Shown here piece by piece: positions 1 through 8,525 of a DNA stretch of 64,000 nt (positions within the stretch are counted from its first letter, which is position 1; every line of letters begins with the position of its first letter). Below the pieces are notes generated by a model, which had not been told where the DNA came from, did no database searches, and was given only the letters and a program-made list of their open reading frames with translations. A program made the position numbers and the translations under genes. The DNA comes from Chryseobacterium sp. c4a (GTDB taxonomy: Bacteria > Bacteroidota > Bacteroidia > Flavobacteriales > Weeksellaceae), in NCBI RefSeq assembly GCF_009900745.1, contig NZ_WXVU01000022.1:1-64000 (forward strand). The letters are read 5' to 3'.

Positions 1-1
1 A

Positions 2-202
2 AAACCTGCCCAAAATGCATATATTGAACGCTTAAACCGTACATTCAGAGAAGACGTTTTGGATGCATACCTATTCGGGTCTATAATGGAGGTAAATGCA
101 ATGGCTTATGAGTGGCAAATCGATTACAACAGTAATCATCCGCACACATCTTTAAATGGACTTAGTCCTTGGCTATATGCTAAAGAATCTTTAGTCAATT
201 AG
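2..202 (+). mobile_element. IS3-family transposase (OrfB integrase), C-terminal 66 aa
   Basis: The open frame enters from the left edge of the window and ends at a TAG stop. It reads QNAYIERLNRTFRED near the start, which carries the final catalytic Glu of the DDE triad of IS3-type integrases, and later WQIDYNSNHPHTSLNGLSPW, the usual C-terminal IS3 signature. This is the tail of orfB; the rest of the element lies outside the window, so it cannot be said whether it is intact. No clear terminal inverted repeat could be recognised in the roughly 170 non-coding bases that follow. Confidence 0.85.
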
Positions 203-374
203 AAGGGATTTTATATTTATTAACTGTTTGAAAAAAGGTAAGTCTTCATAAGTTTGAGTGGGTAGACGGTAATTGGGATTTTAGATAATGGTGTAATAAA
301 ACAATAATTAATAAAAATATTGATAGGGACTATTCTCAAAGAAATGATTAACTTTTCTTATTAATCTTTAAACC

Positions 375-1400
375 ATGAATTCAAATAAAACCATACAATA
401 TTTATTTTTTACTTTATTATTCTTTTCCGCGAAGATGTATTCTCAGAGCGTCCTTAAGAGGTTTGAGAATAGAATAAATTTTGAAATGCTCAACGAAATT
501 GTTAAAATGTCAGCGAATGATAGCATTTCTGTGAGCAACTCTATGGATAAAAGCAATCCTGAGGACTATTTTTACTTCTACAACACAGAATCCAAAAGTA
601 AAATAATCTCTACTGGATTTCAAGTAGCATATCCTTTTGTTGGAAATAGTGCAATTGTAAAATATAAAAACTATTGGGGATTAATTGATCGTAGTGGAAA
701 ATTCATTTATTATAAAAATGCAACTGGTGTGAAATTGTCTTCATATGAAAAATATGCTATCTTTTATAATGACAATAGTAATACGGAAAATTCAATTTTT
801 AATTTAAGGGATGGCTTACCTAGAACTGATTTTATAGGATGTGCCGAACCAGCAGGTCCAGATTATTTTATTGTAGAAAAGGATCATAAAAAATATAACT
901 TAATAAACCGAGAAACTAAAGAACCTGTATTTAAAGTAGATGTAGACTCTATAATTTTACAAAAAAGATTAATTTATGAAGAAAATTTAGTTATCGTTAA
1001 ACAAAAAAACGGGTTTGGTTTGTTTCTTTCCAATGGAAGAAAAATAAGTGAGAAATCATATGCAAAAGCCCGATTTTTAGGGAAATATATTATGTTTCTT
1101 GAAAATGGTACTTGGAATTATTATGTTTTTGAAAATAATAAACTAAACCTTATCACTACAACAAAAATAGAGTGTATAACACCAGCCTATCAACGGAATG
1201 CTATTGGTGTTTTTATGAAAAAAAACAGATACAATATTTTAAAAACAAATGGTGAAATTTTGTCTTTAGATTTTGATTATATTAATTCTGATGGAACATT
1301 TGGTATAAATGGTAATTCGGTTATAATCTTTACACCTGCAGTAAATTATTTCTATTATTATACAGATGATGGAATTTCTTCCTTTTCGAGAAAAAAATAA
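375..1400 (+). CDS. Secreted WG-repeat-like hypothetical protein
   Basis: Predicted protein of 341 aa with an N-terminal signal peptide (residues 1-23, ending FSAKMYSQ). Segments such as YKNYWGLIDRSGKFIYY (about 95-111) and KQKNGFGLFLSNGRKI (about 213-228) resemble degenerate WG beta-repeats, in which an aromatic-Gly pair is followed by a turn and a Gly-Lys/Arg. No catalytic motif is visible. Base composition is very AT-rich, more so than the genes downstream, and it directly follows an IS3 remnant, so it may be part of an accessory insertion. Function unknown; probably periplasmic or cell-surface. Confidence 0.75.
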   Translation: MNSNKTIQYLFFTLLFFSAKMYSQSVLKRFENRINFEMLNEIVKMSANDSISVSNSMDKSNPEDYFYFYNTESKSKIISTGFQVAYPFVGNSAIVKYKNYWGLIDRSGKFIYYKNATGVKLSSYEKYAIFYNDNSNTENSIFNLRDGLPRTDFIGCAEPAGPDYFIVEKDHKKYNLINRETKEPVFKVDVDSIILQKRLIYEENLVIVKQKNGFGLFLSNGRKISEKSYAKARFLGKYIMFLENGTWNYYVFENNKLNLITTTKIECITPAYQRNAIGVFMKKNRYNILKTNGEILSLDFDYINSDGTFGINGNSVIIFTPAVNYFYYYTDDGISSFSRKK

Positions 1401-1644
1401 TGCTTTTGAGACCTCATTAATATTAGAAATCGGTGAAGAAGTTTTAGTGGATTTTAGACCCTGAAATGCAGAAAAACTATTTTTTAATGAGAATATACGA
1501 AGGAAGGTTATTATTCCATGAACTAATTAATTGTAATCTATTTCATACAATCAAGGAATTTATATTTATATTCTTCTATCCATACAACAAATACTTTTCT
1601 CATCAATACCAAAAAATCAATACATTTGAGTAGATAAAAAAATT
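1401..1644. other. AT-rich intergenic region, no recognised feature
   Basis: This 244-base stretch separates the WG-like gene from the DUF421 gene. Its composition matches the AT-rich gene to its left. I see no open frame with a recognisable product, no strong terminator hairpin and no repeat shared with the rest of the window. Confidence 0.5.
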
Positions 1645-2157
1645 GTGGATTCTATTATCAACGTTGCGGTTCGTTCCCTTTGCGTTTACCTGTTCATGGT
1701 AATTGCGATTCGTTTATTTGGTAAAAATCAGCTCTCTCAACTTAATGCGGGAGATGTAGTGCTGTTGCTGTTGATTTCAAATGCTGTTCAGAATGCAATG
1801 GTTGGCCCGGATACTTCGCTGTTGGGTGGTATTGTGGCGGCATTGGTTTTATTTGTGGCTAACTTTATTTTGAAGAGGCTTATGTTCTCCAATCGTTCCT
1901 TTGAAGCTTTTATGCAGGATGAACCTGTTATTTTAATAAGAGATGGAGTTGCAGATCAGACTGCTTTAAATCGGGTTAAAATTACCGAAAATGAACTGGA
2001 AGAAGCCATTAGAGAACATGGTATCGAAAACATCAAAAATGTTAAATTATCCGTACTTGAGGTGGATGGGAATATAAGTGTAGTTTCACAGGATGAGAAG
2101 AGTAAACAAACCCATTATGCACGGATCAAAAGAAAATACAAAAGAAAATATCATTAA
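1645..2157 (+). CDS. DUF421 (YetF/YcaP-like) membrane protein
   Basis: 170 aa protein starting at a GTG codon. It has three hydrophobic segments in the first 75 residues (about 7-22, 36-52 and 58-75), followed by a soluble alpha/beta domain with RDGVADQTALNRVKITENEL and EAIREHGIENIKNVKLSVLE, the pattern of the DUF421 C-terminal domain. Family members are small inner-membrane proteins of unknown molecular role. The C-terminus ends in a strongly basic tail. It is followed after only 4 bases by the acetyltransferase gene, so the two are probably co-transcribed. Start choice is supported by the hydrophobic segment beginning just after it; no upstream ATG is in frame nearby. Confidence 0.88.
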   Translation: MDSIINVAVRSLCVYLFMVIAIRLFGKNQLSQLNAGDVVLLLLISNAVQNAMVGPDTSLLGGIVAALVLFVANFILKRLMFSNRSFEAFMQDEPVILIRDGVADQTALNRVKITENELEEAIREHGIENIKNVKLSVLEVDGNISVVSQDEKSKQTHYARIKRKYKRKYH

Positions 2158-2161
2158 TCCT

Positions 2162-2656
2162 ATGAATTACGAATTACGAGAAATGCTTCCCAGTGATGAA
2201 GCAAGAGTACTGGAAATTTTCAGACAAGGTGTAGAAGGAGGTATTGCTACTTTGGAAACAGAAGTTCCTACTGCTGAAGCCTGGAGTATGGAATATTTCA
2301 ATGACTGCCGTTGGGTATTGGAAAACGAAAATAATGAAGTGGTGGGATGGTGCGCTCTTAAACCGGTAAGTAAAAGAGAAGCTTTCAAAGGAGTGGCAGA
2401 AGTAAGCATTTATTTTGATAATGAATATCAAGGGAAGGGATTAGGTTCCGTATTGCTTAAAAAGATAATTCTGGATAGCGAGGATCATGGATTCTGGACA
2501 TTGCAGACCAATATCTTTTCCGAAAATGAAATGGCTATCAAATCACATCAGAAAAACGGGTTTAGAATCGTAGGCGTTCGCAAAAAAATAGGAAAACTCA
2601 ATGATGAATGGAAAGATCTTATCTTGATGGAGAAGAGAAGTGAGGTCATTGAGTAA
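2162..2656 (+). CDS. GNAT N-acetyltransferase (phosphinothricin acetyltransferase-like)
   Basis: 164 aa from the ATG at 2162 (reading MNYELREMLPSDEA). An open frame extends 23 codons further upstream but lies inside the preceding DUF421 gene, so the internal ATG is preferred. Features of the GNAT fold are visible: the N-terminal beta-alpha (RVLEIFRQGVEGG), VAEVSIYFDNEYQGKGLGSVL with the acetyl-CoA pyrophosphate-binding GKGLG loop, and NEMAIKSHQKNGFRIVG near the end. The WxxEYF and YxxxxxxGKGLG layout resembles phosphinothricin/L-amino-acid N-acetyltransferases (Pat/MnaT). Substrate not determined from sequence. Confidence 0.9.
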   Translation: MNYELREMLPSDEARVLEIFRQGVEGGIATLETEVPTAEAWSMEYFNDCRWVLENENNEVVGWCALKPVSKREAFKGVAEVSIYFDNEYQGKGLGSVLLKKIILDSEDHGFWTLQTNIFSENEMAIKSHQKNGFRIVGVRKKIGKLNDEWKDLILMEKRSEVIE

Positions 2657-2768
2657 TGATGCTGCAAAAGTAGTTCATCGCAGAAAATCAACTTTAAACC
2701 CTAAACATTAAACAATTTGGCCTAAACCTTGTTCTAGGGTATTCATAAAATTGGAAAAAGTAGAAATA

Positions 2769-2954
2769 ATGAAGGCTATATTTAAAATTACAGGTGCATT
2801 GATCATCATGTCTATGTTTACCTCTTGTGTGGCGTATGATAATGGTGGATATTATCAAACTAAGAAGATTCCGCCCGGGCAAGCTAAAAAAATATATGGT
2901 GGAAGTGCTAAAGATTATGCTCCGGGGCAAGTTAAAAAAAGAAATGGCTATTAA
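2769..2954 (+). CDS. Small lipoprotein with PPGQAKK/YAPGQ motifs
   Basis: 61 aa from the ATG at 2769. The N-terminus is a lipoprotein signal with lipobox MFTSC (Cys at about residue 20). The short mature part has PPGQAKKIYG and YAPGQVKKRNG, a pattern I recall from tiny Flavobacteriia lipoproteins of unknown function (sometimes mislabelled quinol oxidase subunit 4). It is followed by a clear terminator, so it is likely a single-gene unit. Probably anchored in the outer or inner membrane, periplasmic side. Confidence 0.72.
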   Translation: MKAIFKITGALIIMSMFTSCVAYDNGGYYQTKKIPPGQAKKIYGGSAKDYAPGQVKKRNGY

Positions 2955-2966
2955 GAAAATCGAATA

Positions 2967-2997
2967 AAAATGCTCTGTCAAAACAGGCATTTTTTTA
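2967..2997 (+). terminator. Rho-independent terminator after small lipoprotein gene
   Basis: Hairpin AATGC-(T)-CTGT / ACAG-GCATT with loop CAAA, followed by a run of seven Ts. Confidence 0.75.
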
Positions 2998-3073
2998 TTT
3001 TAAAAATGAATATTTTTTTTGTCTGATTGGCATTAACATTGATTATTTTAATGCAGAACAAAAAGTTGAAAAA

Positions 3074-3307
3074 ATGAAAACAATGCTTAAGACTCTTGGA
3101 GTCATGGTAATAATACTCACACTGTCATCTTGTGCAGTTGATGGATATTATGGAGGCAGAACGCATGGATATGGATATTACGGACCAAGATATTACGGCT
3201 ATGGCCCGAGATATACAGAAAGAGTATATGTTTATGGTGGTGGCCATCATGGCGGATATTATCACCATGGTGGATGCGGAGGCCATCATAACGGATTTCA
3301 TAGATAA
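3074..3307 (+). CDS. Gly/Tyr/His-rich small lipoprotein
   Basis: 77 aa. The N-terminus is a lipoprotein signal with lipobox LTLSSC (Cys about residue 21). The mature region is almost entirely Gly, Tyr and His: YYGPRYYGYGPRYTERVYVY followed by a His cluster (GGHHGGYYHHGGCGGHHNGFH). Such His-rich tails often bind divalent metals, but no metal role can be shown here. Function unknown. It is separated from the preceding lipoprotein by a terminator, but both encode exported short low-complexity proteins. Confidence 0.72.
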   Translation: MKTMLKTLGVMVIILTLSSCAVDGYYGGRTHGYGYYGPRYYGYGPRYTERVYVYGGGHHGGYYHHGGCGGHHNGFHR

Positions 3308-3323
3308 ATAAAGGATAATAAAA

Positions 3324-3352
3324 AAAGCACTGAAATATTCAGTGCTTTTACT
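3324..3352. terminator. Bidirectional terminator between convergent genes
   Basis: Perfect stem AAGCACTGA / TCAGTGCTT with loop AATAT, an A-run on the left and Ts on the right. It sits between the plus-strand lipoprotein and the minus-strand DUF4286 gene. Confidence 0.85.
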
Positions 3353-3360
3353 TTTATTAA

Positions 3361-3675
3361 TTACAGCCTGGTTTTTTTAGGATTCAGGAGCGTATCGAAG
3401 ATCAGTACTTCCTGTCCGAATTTATTTTCAATGTGTTCAGCTATATTTTTTAACTCGCTTTCAAGAAAATCATTTCTCAGCTCATCATTATCAAAAATCA
3501 GAAGAAGATTATAGTTTTTTCCTTCATCAATATAATCGCTGTGAACTTCAGATAAGATGTATTGGTTAACATCCATCAGATTTTCAGTCATTAAAATCAG
3601 GGTTTCATCAATATAATTTTCCCATTCTTCCAGATTATTTTTCGTGCAATGGAAAGTTATACTTAATACGCTCAT
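3361..3675 (-). CDS. DUF4286 family protein
   Basis: 104 aa, no signal peptide or membrane segment. The sequence starts MSVLSITFHCTKNNLEEWENY and continues with alternating beta strands and helices of a ferredoxin-like fold (YNLLLIFDNDELRNDFLE; FGQEVLIFDTLL). This matches my recollection of the Bacteroidota-specific DUF4286 family, whose function is unknown. It is transcribed away from gyrA with roughly 150 bases between the two starts. Confidence 0.82.
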   Translation of the reverse strand: MSVLSITFHCTKNNLEEWENYIDETLILMTENLMDVNQYILSEVHSDYIDEGKNYNLLLIFDNDELRNDFLESELKNIAEHIENKFGQEVLIFDTLLNPKKTRL

Positions 3676-3822
3676 ATTTTAAGAATTTTTAAGATTTTGT
3701 GGATAAATTCTATCGCAAAAATCGGCATTTTTTTCGTAAATTAGCCCGTTAATAAAAATTGGAAATAAATAATTTTCAGACTTCCAGCTAAGGGTCTGAC
3801 TATCATTATAATAAATTTGTTT

Positions 3823-6429
3823 ATGCAAAAAGAAGGAGAAAGACTAATTCCTATCAACATTGTTGATGAAATGAAGTCATCTTATATCGATTATTCGATG
3901 TCTGTTATCGTTTCAAGAGCGCTACCAGATGTAAGAGATGGCTTGAAACCCGTTCATAGAAGAGTACTTTATGGTATGTATGGATTAGGGGTTTTTTCGA
4001 ATAGAAAATATTTAAAATCTGCGAGAATTGTTGGGGACGTTTTGGGTAAATATCACCCGCACGGAGACTCCTCTGTATATGACGCGATGGTAAGGATGGC
4101 TCAGGAATGGAGCTTACGTTATCCTCAGGTAGACGGACAAGGTAACTTCGGTTCTATGGATGGTGACCCACCAGCAGCAATGCGTTATACCGAAGCAAGA
4201 CTGAAAAAAATCTCTGATGAGGTTCTTTCTGACCTTGACAAAGAAACTGTAGACTTCCAGAACAACTTTGACGACAGCTTACAGGAGCCAACTGTAATGC
4301 CAACTAAGATTCCTAATCTATTGGTAAACGGAGCTTCAGGTATTGCTGTAGGGATGGCAACTAATATGGCGCCACATAACCTTTCTGAGTCTGTAGATGC
4401 TATCTGTGCTTATATTGATAACAAAGAAATTACAATCGATGAGCTGATGCAGCACATTATTGCTCCGGATTTCCCTACAGGAGGTATCATTTATGGATAT
4501 GACGGAGTAAGAGATGCATTCCATACCGGTAGAGGTAGAGTGGTTCTGAGAGCGAAAGTTAATTTCGAAGAAATTGGAAACAGAAATGCTATTATCGTAA
4601 CAGAAGTTCCTTACCAGGTTAATAAGGCGGAAATGATCGCTAGAACTGCGGAACTTGTTAAAGATGAGAAGATTCCGGGAATCCATGAGATCAGAGATGA
4701 GTCGGATAGAAAAGGACTTCGTGTTGTTTACGAATTGAAAAACGATGCAATTCCGAATGTTGTTCTAAACCTTTTATATAAATATACAGCACTTCAAACT
4801 TCTTTCAGCGTAAATAACATTGCGTTGGTACACGGAAGACCGGAGCAGCTGAATCTTAAAGATATCATTCATCACTTTGTAGAGCACAGACATGAGGTCA
4901 TCGTAAGAAGAACTCAGTATGAGCTTAAAAAAGCAAAAGAGAGAGCACATATCTTAGAAGGTTTCATGAAAGTGATTGGAACTCAGGATTCATTAGATAA
5001 AGCGATTTCTATTATCCGTCACAGTGCCAATCCTCAGGCTGCAAAAGAAGGTTTGATTGAAGCATTTGAGCTTTCAGATATTCAGGCTCAGGCAATTCTT
5101 GATCTTAGATTAGCTCGTCTTACAGGAATGGAGCTTGATAAGATCCGTGATGAGTATGATGCTATTATGAAGGAGATTGCTAATTTGGAAGACATCCTTG
5201 CTAATGAGCCAAGAAGATTCCAGATTATTAAAGATGAACTGATTGAAGTCAAAGAAAAATATGGGGACGAAAGAAGAACTGAAATTGATTATTCAGGAGG
5301 AGAAATGTCTATTGAAGATATTATTCCAAATGAATCTGTAGTTCTTACAATCTCTCACGCAGGATATATTAAGAGAACATCCCTTTCAGAATATAAAATT
5401 CAAAGTAGAGGTGGTGTAGGTAATAAAGCGGCTACAACAAGGGATTCCGATTTCCTTGAATATATTGTATCGGCAACAAACCACCAATATATGTTATTCT
5501 TTACAGAAAAAGGAAGATGTTATTGGTTAAGAGTATTTGAAATTCCTGAAGGCTCAAGAACTGCAAAAGGAAGAGCAGTACAAAACCTTATCAACATTGA
5601 ACCGGATGATAAGATCAAAGCATATATCAGAACCAACAACCTGAAAGACTCTGAATATGTAAATCAAATGAGTGTAGTAATGGTTACTAAAAACGGTACC
5701 ATTAAGAAAACTTCGTTAGAAGCATATTCAAGACCAAGGGTAAATGGGGTAAATGCTATTGAAATTAGAGATAATGACCAATTATTGGGAGCTTACCTTA
5801 CAAATGGTTCTTCTCAGATCATGATCGCAACTAAAAATGGTAAATGTATCCGTTTCCCTGAAGAAAAAGTAAGAGAGGTAGGTAGAGGTTCTATTGGAGT
5901 TCGTGGTATTGCTATGGAAGACAATGATGAAGCTATTGGTATGATTGTTGTGAATGATGTAGAAAAAGAAACAGTTCTTGTGGTATCTGAAAAAGGATAT
6001 GGTAAGAGAACTGCAGTAGAAGACTACAGAATTACAAACAGAGGAGGAAAAGGAGTTATTACCCTAAACATTACCGAAAAAACAGGAAATCTGATTGCTA
6101 TTCAAAACGTAACAGACGAAGATGGATTGATGATCATCAATAAATCCGGTGTTGCCATCAGAATGGGAATGGATGAAATGAGAGTAATGGGTAGAAATAC
6201 ACAAGGGGTAAAACTAATTAACCTTAAGAAAAATGACGAAATTGCAGCCATTGCAAAAGTAGAAATGGATAAGGATGTAGAAGATGACTCTGAAGAACTT
6301 GAAGGGATGGAGAATGTAGAAGGTGGCGAAGAAGAAATTCAGGAAGGAATGGAGTCTTTATTTGGTAACCTTGACGATGAAAATACAGCACCTCAGGCTG
6401 AAGATGAGAATTCTGACTCTGAAGAATAA
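3823..6429 (+). CDS. gyrA: DNA gyrase subunit A
   Basis: 868 aa from the ATG at 3823 (an in-frame TTG two codons earlier is less likely). It is the breakage-reunion subunit of gyrase, which introduces negative supercoils with GyrB. Visible: N-terminal winged-helix domain (SSYIDYSMSVIVSRALPDVR), active-site Tyr122 in AMRYTEARL, the coiled-coil tower region, then a C-terminal beta-pinwheel with a GyrA-box-like NRGGKG. The quinolone-resistance positions equivalent to E. coli Ser83 and Asp87 are Ser83 and Asp87 here, the susceptible state. The C-terminus is a long acidic tail (Glu/Asp-rich, about 830-868). Confidence 0.97.
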   Translation: MQKEGERLIPINIVDEMKSSYIDYSMSVIVSRALPDVRDGLKPVHRRVLYGMYGLGVFSNRKYLKSARIVGDVLGKYHPHGDSSVYDAMVRMAQEWSLRYPQVDGQGNFGSMDGDPPAAMRYTEARLKKISDEVLSDLDKETVDFQNNFDDSLQEPTVMPTKIPNLLVNGASGIAVGMATNMAPHNLSESVDAICAYIDNKEITIDELMQHIIAPDFPTGGIIYGYDGVRDAFHTGRGRVVLRAKVNFEEIGNRNAIIVTEVPYQVNKAEMIARTAELVKDEKIPGIHEIRDESDRKGLRVVYELKNDAIPNVVLNLLYKYTALQTSFSVNNIALVHGRPEQLNLKDIIHHFVEHRHEVIVRRTQYELKKAKERAHILEGFMKVIGTQDSLDKAISIIRHSANPQAAKEGLIEAFELSDIQAQAILDLRLARLTGMELDKIRDEYDAIMKEIANLEDILANEPRRFQIIKDELIEVKEKYGDERRTEIDYSGGEMSIEDIIPNESVVLTISHAGYIKRTSLSEYKIQSRGGVGNKAATTRDSDFLEYIVSATNHQYMLFFTEKGRCYWLRVFEIPEGSRTAKGRAVQNLINIEPDDKIKAYIRTNNLKDSEYVNQMSVVMVTKNGTIKKTSLEAYSRPRVNGVNAIEIRDNDQLLGAYLTNGSSQIMIATKNGKCIRFPEEKVREVGRGSIGVRGIAMEDNDEAIGMIVVNDVEKETVLVVSEKGYGKRTAVEDYRITNRGGKGVITLNITEKTGNLIAIQNVTDEDGLMIINKSGVAIRMGMDEMRVMGRNTQGVKLINLKKNDEIAAIAKVEMDKDVEDDSEELEGMENVEGGEEEIQEGMESLFGNLDDENTAPQAEDENSDSEE

Positions 6430-6456
6430 ATGTACAATTAATATAAAATAGTTATT

Positions 6457-7488
6457 ATGAAGAAACTAATTTTAGGTATGGCTATCGTGGCATCTGCTTT
6501 GGTTTTCGGACAAAAGAAAGATGTAAACGCGCAGCTTCAGGAGGCTAATAAAGCAGCAATGGATGCATATAACGCAAAAAACTATGCAGCTGCAGCACCT
6601 AAGTTTGTAGAAGTTTATGACCTGTTGAAGGCTAATGGCCAGGATAATAAATTATATATGTATTATGCCGGACTTAGCCAAGCGTTAGCTAATAATACTG
6701 ATGCAGCTATCAAAATATATTCTGACCTGGTTAATTCTGGATTTACAGGAGTAGAAACTACTTATACCGCAAAAGAAAAGAAAAGCGGACAGGTAGTAAA
6801 CCTTGATAAAGCGACTTGGGATCTTATGAAAAAGAATTCTGATTATACAGATTTCAAAAGTGAGCAATCAAAAGGAGTAGAAGTAGATTTATATGAAACT
6901 TTAACATCATTATATCTTAACGCTAAGAAGCCTAACGAAGCCCTTGTGGTTATTGAAAAAGGATTAGCTAAATATCCTAATAATGCTAAGCTTAAAGAAG
7001 ATCAGACCAGTGCTTATCTTGCCTCAGGAAATACAGAGAAATTTGTTGACGGTCTGAAAGAACAATTAGCGAAGAATCCTAATGATGCAACGAACTGGTA
7101 TAACCTTGGAGTAATGCAGGCAAAAACTCCAGCTACAGTGAATGATGCATTAGAGTCTTTCAAAAAAGCAATTGAGCTTAAACCAGACTTTGCAAACGCT
7201 TACCAAAACCTTGTATATACAACGATTGGAGACGATGGAAAAGTAGTAGGTGAAATCAATGCGTTGAGAAAAGACAAGCCGGATGCAGCAACTAAATTAA
7301 TCGATGAGAGAAAAGCTAGATTTGCAAAAGCTTTACCATTTGCAGAAAGCTGGTATAAAGTAGACCCTAAGAATATCGATGCTGTTAGTACACTAAAAGA
7401 AATTTATGTAGTAACTAAAAACTTAGATAAAGTGAAAGAAATGAAAGCTAAAGAAGCTGAGCTAAGCGCAGCTGCACCAGCAAAATAA
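6457..7488 (+). CDS. Secreted tetratricopeptide-repeat protein
   Basis: 343 aa with a Sec signal peptide (MKKLILGMAIVASALVFGQ, cleavage after about residue 19). TPR-like helices are seen at about 30-60 (AMDAYNAKNYAAAAPKFVEVY), 160-190 (ALVVIEKGLAKYPNN) and 205-250 (NWYNLGVMQAKTP...ALESFKKAIELKPDFANAYQNL). It is a periplasmic scaffold-type protein of unknown partner. It lies 27 bases after gyrA and ends at a strong terminator, so may be expressed partly from the gyrA transcript. Alanine/lysine-rich codons are typical of highly expressed proteins here. Confidence 0.88.
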   Translation: MKKLILGMAIVASALVFGQKKDVNAQLQEANKAAMDAYNAKNYAAAAPKFVEVYDLLKANGQDNKLYMYYAGLSQALANNTDAAIKIYSDLVNSGFTGVETTYTAKEKKSGQVVNLDKATWDLMKKNSDYTDFKSEQSKGVEVDLYETLTSLYLNAKKPNEALVVIEKGLAKYPNNAKLKEDQTSAYLASGNTEKFVDGLKEQLAKNPNDATNWYNLGVMQAKTPATVNDALESFKKAIELKPDFANAYQNLVYTTIGDDGKVVGEINALRKDKPDAATKLIDERKARFAKALPFAESWYKVDPKNIDAVSTLKEIYVVTKNLDKVKEMKAKEAELSAAAPAK

Positions 7489-7509
7489 TCATTTTATAAC
7501 TTAATGATA

Positions 7510-7545
7510 AAAAGCCGGAACAGAAATGTTCCGGCTTTTATTTTT
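7510..7545 (+). terminator. Rho-independent terminator after gyrA-TPR unit
   Basis: Stem AAAAGCCGGAACA / TGTTCCGGCTTTT with tetraloop GAAA, followed by ATTTTT. Confidence 0.9.
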
Positions 7546-7637
7546 AATGAAAAACATCATTTATTACGGATTATCCATTGCTCATTATTTATCATTTACC
7601 CGCTAAATTTCATCCCTGAAAATTCTCTGTAATTCCG

Positions 7638-7645
7638 TATCTTTG
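7638..7645 (+). promoter_or_regulatory. Bacteroidota -7 box (TATCTTTG) for menB
   Basis: TATCTTTG fits the Bacteroidota -7 consensus TAnnTTTG and lies 17 bases upstream of the menB ATG. A good TTG at -33 is not seen (CTG at the expected spacing). Confidence 0.55.
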
Positions 7646-7662
7646 AGAAAAATTTTAACAAA

Positions 7663-8499
7663 ATGATCGAGTGGAAAACCGTTAAGGAATACGATGATAT
7701 TACCTATAAAAAATGTAATGGTGTAGCAAGAATTGCTTTCAACAGACCGGAAGTACGCAATGCTTTCAGACCTAAAACAACTTCAGAATTATATGATGCT
7801 TTTTATGATGCTTCTGAAGATCCTTCAATAGGGGTTGTTTTGCTTTCAGGAGAAGGGCCAAGTCCTAAAGACGGTGGTTGGGCTTTCTGCAGTGGGGGAG
7901 ACCAAAAAGCAAGAGGTGAACAAGGGTATGTTGGAGAAGACGGAAGACACCGTTTAAATATTCTGGAAGTTCAGCGCCTTATCCGTTTCATGCCAAAAGT
8001 GGTAATCGCAGTCGTTCCGGGATGGGCTGTAGGTGGTGGACACTCGCTTCATGTGGTGTGTGATCTTACTTTAGCAAGCGAAGAACACGCTATTTTCAAG
8101 CAAACTGATGCTGATGTAACAAGTTTTGATGGTGGTTACGGATCTGCTTACCTTGCTAAAATGGTAGGTCAGAAAAAAGCCCGTGAAATCTTCTTTTTAG
8201 GAAGAAATTATTCCGCTCAGGAAGCTTTCGAAATGGGTATGGTAAACAAAGTAGTTCCCCATGCAGAATTAGAAAATACTGCTTACGAATGGGCTCAGGA
8301 AATTTTAGGAAAATCTCCAATGTCTATCAGAATGCTGAAGTTTGCGATGAACCTTACAGACGATGGAATGGTTGGCCAGCAGGTATTTGCAGGAGAAGCA
8401 ACCCGTTTAGCTTATATGACAGAAGAAGCTAAAGAAGGAAGAAATGCATTCCTTGAAAAAAGAAAACCAAACTTCGGAGACGATAAGTGGATATCATAA
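7663..8499 (+). CDS. menB: 1,4-dihydroxy-2-naphthoyl-CoA synthase
   Basis: 278 aa crotonase-fold enzyme that cyclises o-succinylbenzoyl-CoA to 1,4-dihydroxy-2-naphthoyl-CoA in menaquinone synthesis. Typical MenB segments are present: ARIAFNRPEVRNAFRPKT, the oxyanion-hole region WAFCSGGDQKARG, PGWAVGGGHSLHVVCDLTLA, and TDADVTSFDGGYGSAYLAK. Length is the normal MenB length. It begins an apparent men operon running through 12.1 kb, with menA two genes downstream. Confidence 0.96.
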   Translation: MIEWKTVKEYDDITYKKCNGVARIAFNRPEVRNAFRPKTTSELYDAFYDASEDPSIGVVLLSGEGPSPKDGGWAFCSGGDQKARGEQGYVGEDGRHRLNILEVQRLIRFMPKVVIAVVPGWAVGGGHSLHVVCDLTLASEEHAIFKQTDADVTSFDGGYGSAYLAKMVGQKKAREIFFLGRNYSAQEAFEMGMVNKVVPHAELENTAYEWAQEILGKSPMSIRMLKFAMNLTDDGMVGQQVFAGEATRLAYMTEEAKEGRNAFLEKRKPNFGDDKWIS

Positions 8500-8525
8500 A
8501 TTCTGGTAAACTATTTTTGTAGGCC

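Noticed and set aside
3823..6429. Topoisomerase IV subunit A (parC)
   Set aside because: The GyrA-box-like NRGGKG in the C-terminal pinwheel and the size favour gyrA.
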